64,000 nucleotides of DNA from assembly GCA_019634915.1 (NCBI GenBank), contig JAHCAN010000014.1, forward strand, positions 1 through 64,000, given 5' to 3'. The translations under genes and the position numbers were made by a program. The notes under the pieces were generated by a model. That model made no database searches, was not told the origin of the DNA, and was given only the letters and a program-made list of their open reading frames with translations. Within the stretch, counting starts at the first letter, position 1; each line of letters opens with the position of its first letter. Shown piece after piece: positions 32,384 to 41,517 of this stretch. This DNA is from Steroidobacteraceae bacterium (GTDB taxonomy: Bacteria > Pseudomonadota > Gammaproteobacteria > Steroidobacterales > Steroidobacteraceae).

Positions 32384-35300
32384 CAGCCGGCGGCGAGTTT
32401 GCGGATCGCCTCCACGCCGACCGACAGGGTCGCGAAGTCCGGATGCTCGGTCGCGCGCATGTCGGTGAGCATGCGTGCCCACTGCGCATGCTCGTCGCCC
32501 TGCGTCGCGATCCAGGCAGCGACCGGGTCGCGCGCGGCGCCGCGCTTCCGCATCGAGCGCAGGACATTGCCGGCGAGCTTGCGATGCGCGCGCGCGGCCG
32601 AGTTGCGCAGCGCCGAGCGCGCGCTCGCCTGCCACGGCCCGCTGACCGGCAGCATGCCGATCTGCGTGCGCAGCCAGTCGAGGCCGACCGCCGCGCCGAT
32701 CGCGTAGTAGATGCGCGCGGCGTCGCGCACCGAACGGCGGTATTCGGCGGCGAGCTCGACCAGGTCGAACACCGGCTCCATCGACTCGAGCGCACCGATC
32801 CGGCCGGCGAGATCCTCCGGCAGCCCCGCGGCCACCAGCCCCGCGCGCCGCTCGGCGTTGTGGACCGGCACGAGCCCGGTCGCGACCTCGCCGAGCGCGC
32901 TGCCCAGTTCGCGCACGCCGGGACGGAATTCGGCGACCGTGCGTTCGACGTGCAGGTTGCGGCGGCGGTAGTGCAGCAGCCAGTAGCTCATGTGGCGCAG
33001 CAGCCGCGCGGTGTAGTCGTACGCGGCGTACTGCGCCGCGGCCGGCACCTTGCCGTCGAGTGCCTCGATGTCCCGCCAGCTGTCGCGCATGTCGAAGGTC
33101 TCGCGCGCGATCGTGTAGGCGCGCGCGATCTGGCCGATGCTCGCGCCGGTTTCGTCGATCGCGCGCCACGCGAACACCGGGCCCATGCGGTTGACCAGGC
33201 TGTTGGTGGTCGCGGTGACGATGATCTCGCGCCGCAGGCGGTGCTGCTCGATGTCGCGCGCGAACCGGCGGCGCAGCGCCTCCGGGAAGTAGCGGCGCAG
33301 CTCCTCGGACAGGTACGGGTCCTCCGGCACGTCGGAGTCGATCAGTTCGCCGGACAGCCAGATTTTGCTGTAGGCAAGCACCACCGCCAGCTCGGGCCGC
33401 GTCAGGCCCGCGCCGCGTTTGGCGCGCTCGATGAATTCGTCCTCGCCCGGCAGGAACTCGATCGCGCGGTCGAGGTCGCCGGCGCGCTCGAGCGAGCGGA
33501 TGAGCCCGCGGTACTCGCTCAGGCGCGCCGCGGTGTTCAGGTGCAGCACCGACAGCGCCTGGCTCTGCAGGTAGTTGTTGCGCAGGACGAGCGCGCTGAC
33601 GTCGCCGGTCATGCCGGCGAGCAGGCGGTTGCGTGCCGCCCGTGCGAGCCGGCCGCTGCGCTCGGGTGCCGACAGCAGGATCTTGATGTTGACCTCGACA
33701 TCCGAGGTGTTGACGCCGGCGGAGTTGTCGATGAAGTCGGTGTTGATGCGCCCGCCGTTCATCGCGTACTCGATGCGGCCGCGCTGCGTGCAGCCGAGAT
33801 TGCCGCCTTCGCCGACGATGCGCGCGCGCAGCTCGCGGCCGTCGACGCGCACGCTGTCGTTGCTGCGGTCGCCCACCTCGGCGTGGCGCTCGTTCGATGC
33901 CTTCACATAGGTGCCGATGCCGCCGTTCCACAGCAGGTCGACCTGCATGCGCAGGATCGCGCGGATCACTTCCTGCGGCGTCGCGGCCGGAGCCTCGAGT
34001 CCGAGCACGCGCCGCGCCTCCGGCGAGAGCGGAATCGACTTCGCGCTGCGCAGGAACACCCCGCCGCCGCGCGAGATCAGCTTGCGGTCGTAGTCGTCCC
34101 AGCCCGAGCGCGGCATGCGGAACAGCCGCTGGCGCTCGCCGAAGCTGCGTGCGGCGTCCGGATCGGGATCGATGAAGACGTGCATGTGGTTGAAGGCGGC
34201 GAGCAGGCGGATGTGCTTCGAGAGCAGCATGCCGTTGCCGAACACGTCGCCGGCCATGTCGCCGATGCCGGCGACCGTGAAGTCCTGCGCCTGCGAGTCG
34301 ATGCCGATCTCGCGCAGGTGGCGCCTGACGCTCTCCCAGGCGCCGCGCGCGGTGATGCCCATCTTCTTGTGGTCATAGCCCGCCGAGCCGCCCGACGCGA
34401 ACGCATCGCCGAGCCAGAAGCCGTAGTCGACCGAGATCGAGTTCGCGATGTCGGAGAAGGTCGCCGTGCCCTTGTCGGCCGCGACGACGAGATACGGGTC
34501 GTCGCCGTCGTGGCGCACGACGCGCGGCGGCGGCACGACGTCCGCACCGACGATGTTGTCGGTCACGTCCAGCAGGCCGCTGATGAAGATGCGGTAGGTC
34601 GCGACCGCTTCCCTCTGGATGTCGTCACGCGAGCCGCCCGCCGGCAGCTGCTTCGGCACGAAGCCGCCCTTGGCACCAGCCGGCACGATCACCGTGTTCT
34701 TGACGTTCTGCGCCTTCATCAGGCCGAGCACTTCGGTGCGGAAGTCGTCGCGCCGGTCGGACCAGCGGATGCCGCCGCGCGCGACCGCCGCCATGCGCAG
34801 GTGCACGCCCTCGACGCGCGGGCTGTAGACGAAGATTTCGTACTTCGGCCGCGGCAGCGGCAGGTCCGGCACCTTCGCCGGGTCGAGCTTCAGCGAGACG
34901 TAGTCCTTCGGGCGGCCCGCCGCATCGAGCTGGTAGTAGTTGGTGCGCAGCGTGGCGCGCATGACCGCCAGATAGGCGCGCAGGATGCGGTCCTCGTCGA
35001 GGCTCGTGACCTGTGTCAGCGCGCGGCCGATGCTGCGCACGCGCCGGTCGGCGGCGCGCGCGCGCGCGCGCGCCGGCACCGCCGGGTCGAAGCGCGCGTG
35101 GAACAGCGCGATCAGCTCGCGCGCGATGTCCGCATGGCGCGCGAGCGCGCGCTCCATCGTCGCCTGGCTGAACGGCACGCCGGTCTGCAGCAGGTATTTC
35201 GCGATCAGGCGCGCGATGATCACGTCGCGCGCGGGCATGTCGGCGAGCAGCACGAGACGATTGAAACCGTCGTTCTCGACGGCGCCGCGCCAGGTGGCGG

Positions 35301-37209
35301 CGACCGCCTCGTTGAACAGCGGTTCGAGCCGCGCGATGTCGATCGCGAGGCCGTCACGGTGTTCGAGCTCGAAGTCCTGGATCCAGGCCTGGCCGCCGTC
35401 GGGCCAGGCGAGTTCGTAGGGGCGCTCGGTGATCACGCGCAGGCCGAAGTTCTCGAGCAGCGGCAGCATGTCCGAGATCGGAATCGTCTCGCCGAGCTTG
35501 ACGAACTTCAGGTGTACGCGCGTCGCGACCTGCGCTGCCGGGCGGTGCAGGTTCAGGCGCAGGCCGGCCGGATCGCCGCGCAGCAGCTCGAGGTCGGCGA
35601 TGTCCTCGAGCATGTCGGCCGGGGCGACTTCCTCCTCGTAGGCGGCCGGGAAGGCCGCAGCGTAGCGCGCGATCAGTGCGAGCGCCGCCGCCTCGTCGTA
35701 ACGGGACTTGAGCGCGACCGAAAGCCGGTCCAGCCAGTTGGTCGCGGCCGCGGCGATCTCGCGCTCGAGCCGGGCGATGTCGGGCCGCGCGCGCCCGTCG
35801 CGATCGATGCGCACGACCACGTGCACGCGCGCATGGCGCGAATCGGAGATCTGCACCTGCGACTCGAAGGCCTCGCCGTGGAAGCCTTCGAGCAGGATGC
35901 GCTCGATCTGGTGGCGCACGTCGGTGCTGTAGCGGTCACGCGGCACGTAGACCAGGCAGGAATAGAAGCGCCCATAAGGGTCGCGCCGCGCGAGCAGGCG
36001 CACGGTGCGGCGTTCGTACAGGTTGACGACTTCGCGCACGATGCGGATCAGGTCGGGCACGCTCGCCTGGAACAGCTCGTCGCGCGGATAGGTCTCCAGC
36101 ACGTTGACGACCGCCTTGGCATCGTGGCTCTGCGGTGCGAGGCCGAAGTGATCGATCACGCTCTCGACCTTGTGGCGCAGCACCGGAATCGCGCGCGCGC
36201 TGCGGTAGTACACCGTCGAAGTCCACAGACCGAGGATGCGGTGCTCGCCGTCGACCCGGCCGCGCGCATCGAAGGTCTTGACGCCGACGTAGTCGAGATA
36301 CGTGCCGCGATGCACGGTCGCGAGCGTGTTCGCCTTCGTCAGGATCAGCAGCTCGGGATCGCGCGCGCGCTGGCGCAGCTCGCCGCGCAGGCGCACCGCG
36401 CTCGAGCGGCGGCCGCCGTGGCCGCGGCGCAGGATGCCGAGGCCGGAGCTCGGCACCGGCACGAGCCGGTCCTCGGCCGCGCCGCGCACCAGCCGGTAGC
36501 GCCGGTAGCCGAGGAACACGAAATGCTGCGCTTCCATCCACTCGAGCAGCGCGCGCGCCTCGGAGATCTCCCCGGCGGGCAGCGGCGTCGACTCGGCGAG
36601 CCCCGCGGCGAGCGTGCGCACGCGGTCGCGGATCGGCATCCAGTCCTCGACCGCCGCCTGCACGTCGACGAGGCTCGCGCGGATCGCGGCTTCGAGTGCC
36701 GCGAGCGATTGCGCATCGTTTCGCCGGTCGACCTCGTAGAGCTGCCATGACTCGGAGCGGGTGTCGGCCCCGGCATCGGCGCCGATGCCGAGTGCGCGGC
36801 CGCGGGAGTCGCGGCGCATCGCGATCACCGGATGGATGATCAGGTGCATCGCGATCTGCAGCTTCGCGAACACGATGCTCACCGAGTCGACGAGGAACGG
36901 CATGTCGTCGGCGATGATCTGCACGACGGTATGCCGTGACTGGAAGCCGTCACGTGCCGGGTCGGGGTTGAACACCCGCACGCGCGCGCGCGAACCCGCG
37001 CGGCTGCGGCCGAGCGCGAAGTGGCTCAGCGCCATGCCGGCCAGTTCCTCCGGCGGTCGTGCCCGCAGATCCTCCTCGGCGACACCATGGAAAAACGCGC
37101 GGCAGAAGTCGACGTCGATGGCGCGCCGGCGCGCGCCGCCCCTGGCCGATGCCGCCTTCACGATGCGTTCGATCAGCGCGAGGCGGGCGGCAGGTACGGT
37201 GTCTTTCAC
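32383..37209 (-). CDS. gdh: NAD-specific glutamate dehydrogenase, large (GDH-180) type
   Basis: 1,608 residues, the length of the ~180-kDa class that deaminates glutamate to 2-oxoglutarate with NAD. The long N-terminal ACT-like regulatory region precedes the catalytic part, where GGIRWSDRRDDFRTEVLGL, VIVPAGAKGGFVPK, DKGTATFSDIAN and GIGDMAGDVFGNGML are clear. In other bacteria this enzyme is catabolic and allosterically controlled by amino acids. Translation starts at GTG 37209 with AAGGA ten bases before it. A perfect TATAAT lies at 37301-37296 upstream. It is divergent from hppD, so two amino-acid catabolic functions face away from one promoter region. Confidence 0.96.
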   Translation of the reverse strand: MKDTVPAARLALIERIVKAASARGGARRRAIDVDFCRAFFHGVAEEDLRARPPEELAGMALSHFALGRSRAGSRARVRVFNPDPARDGFQSRHTVVQIIADDMPFLVDSVSIVFAKLQIAMHLIIHPVIAMRRDSRGRALGIGADAGADTRSESWQLYEVDRRNDAQSLAALEAAIRASLVDVQAAVEDWMPIRDRVRTLAAGLAESTPLPAGEISEARALLEWMEAQHFVFLGYRRYRLVRGAAEDRLVPVPSSGLGILRRGHGGRRSSAVRLRGELRQRARDPELLILTKANTLATVHRGTYLDYVGVKTFDARGRVDGEHRILGLWTSTVYYRSARAIPVLRHKVESVIDHFGLAPQSHDAKAVVNVLETYPRDELFQASVPDLIRIVREVVNLYERRTVRLLARRDPYGRFYSCLVYVPRDRYSTDVRHQIERILLEGFHGEAFESQVQISDSRHARVHVVVRIDRDGRARPDIARLEREIAAAATNWLDRLSVALKSRYDEAAALALIARYAAAFPAAYEEEVAPADMLEDIADLELLRGDPAGLRLNLHRPAAQVATRVHLKFVKLGETIPISDMLPLLENFGLRVITERPYELAWPDGGQAWIQDFELEHRDGLAIDIARLEPLFNEAVAATWRGAVENDGFNRLVLLADMPARDVIIARLIAKYLLQTGVPFSQATMERALARHADIARELIALFHARFDPAVPARARARAADRRVRSIGRALTQVTSLDEDRILRAYLAVMRATLRTNYYQLDAAGRPKDYVSLKLDPAKVPDLPLPRPKYEIFVYSPRVEGVHLRMAAVARGGIRWSDRRDDFRTEVLGLMKAQNVKNTVIVPAGAKGGFVPKQLPAGGSRDDIQREAVATYRIFISGLLDVTDNIVGADVVPPPRVVRHDGDDPYLVVAADKGTATFSDIANSISVDYGFWLGDAFASGGSAGYDHKKMGITARGAWESVRRHLREIGIDSQAQDFTVAGIGDMAGDVFGNGMLLSKHIRLLAAFNHMHVFIDPDPDAARSFGERQRLFRMPRSGWDDYDRKLISRGGGVFLRSAKSIPLSPEARRVLGLEAPAATPQEVIRAILRMQVDLLWNGGIGTYVKASNERHAEVGDRSNDSVRVDGRELRARIVGEGGNLGCTQRGRIEYAMNGGRINTDFIDNSAGVNTSDVEVNIKILLSAPERSGRLARAARNRLLAGMTGDVSALVLRNNYLQSQALSVLHLNTAARLSEYRGLIRSLERAGDLDRAIEFLPGEDEFIERAKRGAGLTRPELAVVLAYSKIWLSGELIDSDVPEDPYLSEELRRYFPEALRRRFARDIEQHRLRREIIVTATTNSLVNRMGPVFAWRAIDETGASIGQIARAYTIARETFDMRDSWRDIEALDGKVPAAAQYAAYDYTARLLRHMSYWLLHYRRRNLHVERTVAEFRPGVRELGSALGEVATGLVPVHNAERRAGLVAAGLPEDLAGRIGALESMEPVFDLVELAAEYRRSVRDAARIYYAIGAAVGLDWLRTQIGMLPVSGPWQASARSALRNSAARAHRKLAGNVLRSMRKRGAARDPVAAWIATQGDEHAQWARMLTDMRATEHPDFATLSVGVEAIRKLAAG

Positions 37210-37295
37210 GATGGCGGGTCCTTGCAGTGGATCAACTGGAGGCCCGGGATCCCGACGGCGACCGCCTTCGCCGGGCCTCCTGTGCGAGGCGCGCG

Positions 37296-37301
37296 ATTAT
37301 A
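37296..37301 (-). promoter_or_regulatory. -10 element of the gdh promoter
   Basis: The minus strand reads TATAAT at 37301-37296, about 87 bases before the gdh GTG. No recognisable -35 hexamer lies 16-18 bases upstream, so an activator may be needed. AT-rich hexamers are rare in this GC-rich DNA, which adds weight. Confidence 0.4.
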
Positions 37302-37330
37302 CATGGCGGGGTTCGCCGGCGCGCCGGGGC

Positions 37331-37336
37331 TATAAT
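37331..37336 (+). promoter_or_regulatory. -10 element of the hppD promoter
   Basis: TATAAT at 37331-37336, 34 bases before the hppD ATG, giving a leader of about 28 bases. No good -35 is seen. It faces the gdh -10 element across 29 bases, so the two promoters overlap. Confidence 0.45.
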
Positions 37337-37370
37337 GGCCGCAATTGCAACCATTTGCGGAGTGCGCAAG

Positions 37371-38429
37371 ATGCAGGCCACGTCCGACAACCCGATGGGC
37401 ACCGACGGCTTCGAATTCGTCGAGTACACGGCGCCCGATCCCGCGCTGCTGCGCACGCTGTTTCACCGGATGGGATTTCCGGTCACCGCGCGCCATCGCA
37501 GCAAGGACGTCACGCTGCACCGCCAGGGTGACGTCAACTTCCTGATCAACGCCGAGCCCGATTCGTTCGGCCAGGCCTTCGCGACGGCCCACGGCCCGTC
37601 GGTCTGCGCGATGGCCTTCCGCGTCGCCGACGCGGCGCGCGCCTTCGAGCGCGCCGTCGCGCTCGGCGCGAAGCCGCACGCCGGCAAGGTCGGGCCGATG
37701 GAGCTCAACATCCCGGCGATCGAGGGCATCGGCGGCTCGCTGCTCTATCTGGTCGATCGCTACGCAGGCCGTTCGATCTACGACGTCGATTTCCGTGCGG
37801 TCGACGAGCCGGGCGCGCTCACGGAGACGGGCGTCGGCTTCACCCGCATCGACCACCTGACCCACAACGTGCGTCGTGGCGGCATGGACCAGTGGGCGGG
37901 CTTCTACGAGCGGCTGTTCAACTTCCGCGAGATCCGCTATTTCGACATCGAGGGCCAGCACACGGGCCTGTTCAGCCGCGCGATGACGAGCCCCTGCGGC
38001 AAGATCCGCATCCCGATCAACGAATCGCAGGACGACAAGTCGCAGATCGAGGAATACCTGCGGCTCTACCACGGCGAGGGCATCCAGCACATCGCGCTCG
38101 CGACCGACGACATCTGCCGCACGGTCGACCTGCTGCGCGAGCGCGGCATCACGTTCCAGGATACGCCCGATACCTACTACGAGGGCGTCGACGCCCGCGT
38201 GCCACACCACGGCGAGGACATCGGGGCGTTGCACCGCCGGCGCATCCTGATCGACGGCAATCCCGACCGCGGCGAAGGCACGCTGCTGCAGATCTTCACG
38301 CAGAACGTGATCGGCCCGATCTTCTTCGAGGTGATCCAGCGCAAGGGCAACGAGGGTTTCGGCGAGGGCAACTTCCGCGCGCTGTTCGAATCGATCGAGC
38401 TCGACCAGGTGCGGCGCGGGGTGATCTAG
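37371..38429 (+). CDS. hppD: 4-hydroxyphenylpyruvate dioxygenase
   Basis: A 352-residue Fe(II) dioxygenase that converts 4-hydroxyphenylpyruvate to homogentisate in tyrosine breakdown. The two-domain vicinal-oxygen-chelate fold is clear; the iron ligands are His in FTRIDHLTHNV, His in GIQHIALATDDI and Glu in FFEVIQRKGNEGFGEGNF. The C-terminal gating helix (FRALFESIELDQ) is present. The ATG at 37371 follows GGAG. Homogentisate dioxygenase and the other tyrosine pathway genes are not in the window. Convergent with zapE across 34 bases that contain only a weak GC-rich inverted repeat. Confidence 0.96.
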   Translation: MQATSDNPMGTDGFEFVEYTAPDPALLRTLFHRMGFPVTARHRSKDVTLHRQGDVNFLINAEPDSFGQAFATAHGPSVCAMAFRVADAARAFERAVALGAKPHAGKVGPMELNIPAIEGIGGSLLYLVDRYAGRSIYDVDFRAVDEPGALTETGVGFTRIDHLTHNVRRGGMDQWAGFYERLFNFREIRYFDIEGQHTGLFSRAMTSPCGKIRIPINESQDDKSQIEEYLRLYHGEGIQHIALATDDICRTVDLLRERGITFQDTPDTYYEGVDARVPHHGEDIGALHRRRILIDGNPDRGEGTLLQIFTQNVIGPIFFEVIQRKGNEGFGEGNFRALFESIELDQVRRGVI

Positions 38430-38463
38430 CGGCAGGCCGCACCTGGCCGGCCGCCCGGGCACG

Positions 38464-39564
38464 TCATTCGTGCGCGCGGCCCAGGTACTCCTCGCTCTGC
38501 ATCTCGACGAGGCGGCTCGACGTGCGCGCGAATTCGAAGGCGAGCCGCGTGCCGCGATAGAGCGCGTGCGGCGGCGCGGCGGCGCTGACCGCGATGTCGA
38601 CGCCGCGGTCGTAGAACTCGTCGATCAGCGCGATGAAGCGCCGCGCCGCGTCGTCGCGCGTCTCGTCGAACAGCGGCACGTTCGAGACCAGTACGGCGGG
38701 ATAGTGGCGCGCGATCTCGATGTAGTCGTCGATGCCACGCGGGCCCTCGCAGAGCGCCGCGAACTCGAACCACACCGCGTTGTCGGTTTCGCGCAGCACC
38801 GTGATCGGGCGATCGGCGATCTCGATCTGCCCGCCGGTGCCGCGGGCGGCGCCGGCGGTGCCGGCGAAGAACCCGAACAGCCGCTCCATCGCCTGCGGCG
38901 TATCGGGCGCCGCCGAGTCGAGATACAGCGAGGCCTGGGCGAGCTGGCGCAGGCGGTAGTCGGTGCCGCCGTCGACCGCCAGCACTTCGGTGTGCTTCTC
39001 GAGCAGCGCGATGGCCGGCAGGAAGCGGCGGCGCTGCAGCCCGTCGCGATAGAGGCCTTTCGGCGGCACGTTCGAGGTGACGACCAGCGTGACGCCGCCG
39101 TCGATCAGCGCCGAGAACAGCCGCGCGAGGATCATCGCGTCGGCGATGTCGTTGACGTGCAGCTCATCGAGACACAGCACGCGCGTCGTGGCCGCGATGC
39201 GGCCGGCCACGACGGTCAGCGGCGATTCCGTCTGCGAAAGACTGCGCAGCTGCGCGTGCACGTCGTGCATGAAGCGGTGGAAGTGCCGGCGGCGGCGCGC
39301 CGCGAACGGCAGGCTCGCATGGAACGCGTCCATCAGCAGTGTCTTGCCGCGGCCGACGTCGCCCCACAGGTAGATGCCCCGTTCCGCCGGTCGCGGCGGC
39401 GGGCGCAGCAGCCGTCGCAGGCGGGCGAGCGGGCTGCGGCTGGCGCGTTCGGCGGCGATCAGCCGGCCGCGCAGGTTCTCGAGGCGCACGATCGCGGCAC
39501 GCTGCGCCGCGTCGGGCGTGAAGCCGCGCCGCCCGAGCTCGCGCACGATGGCCGCGGTCGGCAT
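38464..39564 (-). CDS. zapE: Cell division protein ZapE (AFG1-family ATPase)
   Basis: A 366-residue AAA+-type ATPase of the AFG1/ZapE family, which in E. coli associates with the FtsZ ring under stress. Walker A is GDVGRGKTLLMD (after the family strand GIYLWG), followed by HFHRFMHDVH, Walker B LCLDELHV, the sensor TSNVPP and YLDSAAPD. The ATG at 39564 begins one base after the stop of the acetoacetyl-CoA synthetase gene; an in-frame TTG at 39576 is less likely. Being the last gene of a catabolic operon is unusual for a division protein. Confidence 0.93.
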   Translation of the reverse strand: MPTAAIVRELGRRGFTPDAAQRAAIVRLENLRGRLIAAERASRSPLARLRRLLRPPPRPAERGIYLWGDVGRGKTLLMDAFHASLPFAARRRRHFHRFMHDVHAQLRSLSQTESPLTVVAGRIAATTRVLCLDELHVNDIADAMILARLFSALIDGGVTLVVTSNVPPKGLYRDGLQRRRFLPAIALLEKHTEVLAVDGGTDYRLRQLAQASLYLDSAAPDTPQAMERLFGFFAGTAGAARGTGGQIEIADRPITVLRETDNAVWFEFAALCEGPRGIDDYIEIARHYPAVLVSNVPLFDETRDDAARRFIALIDEFYDRGVDIAVSAAAPPHALYRGTRLAFEFARTSSRLVEMQSEEYLGRAHE

Positions 39565-39565
39565 C

Positions 39566-41512
39566 TCAATCGGCAAGTTCGGGCAGGTCGCGGAAATATT
39601 CGAGCGCGGCGGGATTCGCGAGCGCGTCGCGGTTCAGCACGGGCTTGCCGTGCACGACGTTGCGCACCGCCAGTTCGACGAGCTTGCCGCTCAGCGTGCG
39701 CGGCAGGTCGGGCACCGCGATCACCTTCGCGGGCACGTGGCGCGGCGTCGTGTTGCGGCGGATCGTCTCGCGGATGCGGGTGCGCAATGCGTCGTCGAGC
39801 GCAACACCGTCGCGCAGGTGCACGAACAGCACGACGCGCACGTCGCCCTGCCACTGCTGGCCGATCGCGAGCGATTCGAGCACCTCGGGCAGCTGCTCGA
39901 CCTGGCGATAGATCTCCGCGGTGCCGATGCGCACGCCGCCCGGGTTCAGCACGGCGTCGGAGCGGCCGTAGATGATGAAGCCGCCGTGTTCGGTCTCGAG
40001 CGCATCGTCACCGTGGTGCCAGATGTTCGGGTAGCGCGAGAAATAGGCATCGTGGTAACGGCGGCCGTCGGCATCGTTCCAGAAGCCGACCGGCATCGAC
40101 GGGAACGGCGCCGCGCAGACCAGTTCGCCGCGCGCGCCGATCACGCGCCGGCCCCCGTCGTCGAACACTTCGGTGCGCATGCCGAGACCGCGGCACTGGA
40201 TCTCGCCGCGGCGCACCGGCAGCACCGGGCTGCCGAGACAGAAGCAGGAGACGATGTCGGTGCCGCCCGAGATCGACGACAGCTGCAGGTCGCGCCTGAT
40301 CGCCCGGAAGACGAAATCATAGGTCTCCGGCAGCAGCGGCGAGCCGGTCGACAGCACGGCGCGCAGCGCGGTGAGATCGACTTCGCTCGCCGGTTCGAAG
40401 CCGGCCTTGTCGAGTGCCGCGAGGTATTTCGCGCTCGCGCCGAATATCGCCACGCGCTCGGCGGCCACCATGTCCCACAGCACCCGCGGGCCCGGATGGA
40501 AAGGCGAGCCCTCGTACAGCACCAGCGCCGCGCCGGACGCGAGCCCGGTCGCGAGCCAGTTCCACATCATCCAGCCGCAGGTCGTGAAATAGAACAGCCG
40601 GTCGTCGGGGCGCAGATCGACGTGCAGAAGGTGCTCCTTCTGGTGCTGCAGCAGCGTGCCGCCCGCACCGTGCACGATGCACTTCGGTTTGCCGGTCGTG
40701 CCGGACGAATAGAGGATGTAGAGCGGGTGGTCGAACGGCAGCTGCTCGAAGGCGAGCGGCGCGCCGGCGCGGCCGAAATCCCGGTAGTGCACCGCGTTCG
40801 GCAGCGCGCCGATGTCGGGCGTGTCGTGCACATAGGGCACGACGATCACCTGCAGCAGGCCCGGCAGCTTCGGTGCGACCTGCGCCATCGGCGCGAGCGA
40901 ATCGAGCGTCTTGCCGGCGTAGAAATAGCCGTCGGCGGTGAACAGCACCTTCGGCGTGATCTGGCCGAAACGGTCGAGCACGCCGTTGACGCCGAAATCC
41001 GGCGAGCACGAGCTCCAGATCGCGCCGAGGCTCGTCGCCGCGAGCATCGCGACGATCGTCTCGGGCAGGTTCGGCATGAAGCCGGCGACCCGGTCGCCGG
41101 CGCCGACACCGAGCGCGCGCAGCCCGTGCGCGACGCGTGCCACCTCGTCGTACAGTGCGCGCCGCGAGATCTCGCGGCGCGTGCCGCGTTCGTTGACGAA
41201 GATCAGCGCCGTGTGCTCGTCGCGGTGGCGCAGCAGGTTCCCGGCGAAGTTCAGGCGCGCGGTCGGGAACCAGCGCGCGCCGGGCATGCGCTCGCCGTGC
41301 TCGAGCGGCGGCCCGTCGCCCCAGTCGGCGCGCGTGTTGCTGAAGCGCGCGAGCTCGAACCAGAAATCGGCCGGGTGATCGAGCGACCAGGCCTCGAGCG
41401 CGGCGTAATCGGCGAGCTGCAGCTGGCGCCGCGCGTTGACGCAGGATCTGAACCGGGTGACGACCGCGCCGTCGATTCTTGCCGCCGAAGGGGTCCAGAG
41501 GGGGGCGTTCAT
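39566..41512 (-). CDS. Acetoacetyl-CoA synthetase (acetoacetate-CoA ligase)
   Basis: 648 residues of the adenylate-forming family, close to the AACS branch by length and by the N-terminal ACAS region (DFWFELARFS, ARWFPTARLNFAGNLL). The ATP-binding motif is YSSGTTGKPKCIVHG; later motifs are GDDALE and the adenylation lysine in PRTLSGKLVELAVR. It activates acetoacetate to acetoacetyl-CoA in the cytoplasm. In this operon the neighbouring thiolase would then cleave acetoacetyl-CoA to acetyl-CoA, completing use of ketone bodies or of leucine carbon. It starts 5 bases after the ETF dehydrogenase gene. Confidence 0.92.
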   Translation of the reverse strand: MNAPLWTPSAARIDGAVVTRFRSCVNARRQLQLADYAALEAWSLDHPADFWFELARFSNTRADWGDGPPLEHGERMPGARWFPTARLNFAGNLLRHRDEHTALIFVNERGTRREISRRALYDEVARVAHGLRALGVGAGDRVAGFMPNLPETIVAMLAATSLGAIWSSCSPDFGVNGVLDRFGQITPKVLFTADGYFYAGKTLDSLAPMAQVAPKLPGLLQVIVVPYVHDTPDIGALPNAVHYRDFGRAGAPLAFEQLPFDHPLYILYSSGTTGKPKCIVHGAGGTLLQHQKEHLLHVDLRPDDRLFYFTTCGWMMWNWLATGLASGAALVLYEGSPFHPGPRVLWDMVAAERVAIFGASAKYLAALDKAGFEPASEVDLTALRAVLSTGSPLLPETYDFVFRAIRRDLQLSSISGGTDIVSCFCLGSPVLPVRRGEIQCRGLGMRTEVFDDGGRRVIGARGELVCAAPFPSMPVGFWNDADGRRYHDAYFSRYPNIWHHGDDALETEHGGFIIYGRSDAVLNPGGVRIGTAEIYRQVEQLPEVLESLAIGQQWQGDVRVVLFVHLRDGVALDDALRTRIRETIRRNTTPRHVPAKVIAVPDLPRTLSGKLVELAVRNVVHGKPVLNRDALANPAALEYFRDLPELAD

Positions 41513-41517
41513 GCGCG

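Noticed and set aside
32443-36750. Very long open frame on the plus strand opposite gdh
   Set aside because: Its product is an Arg/Ala/Asp-rich low-information sequence without motifs, and it is exactly antisense to a complete, motif-rich glutamate dehydrogenase. Such frames arise from high GC at third codon positions. Similar antisense frames at 20706-22556, 5254-7059 and 60919-63165 were dropped for the same reason.
38430-38463. Bidirectional terminator between hppD and zapE
   Set aside because: A GGCCG/CGGCC inverted repeat is visible, but there is no T run on either side and the arms are only 5 bases in very GC-rich DNA.
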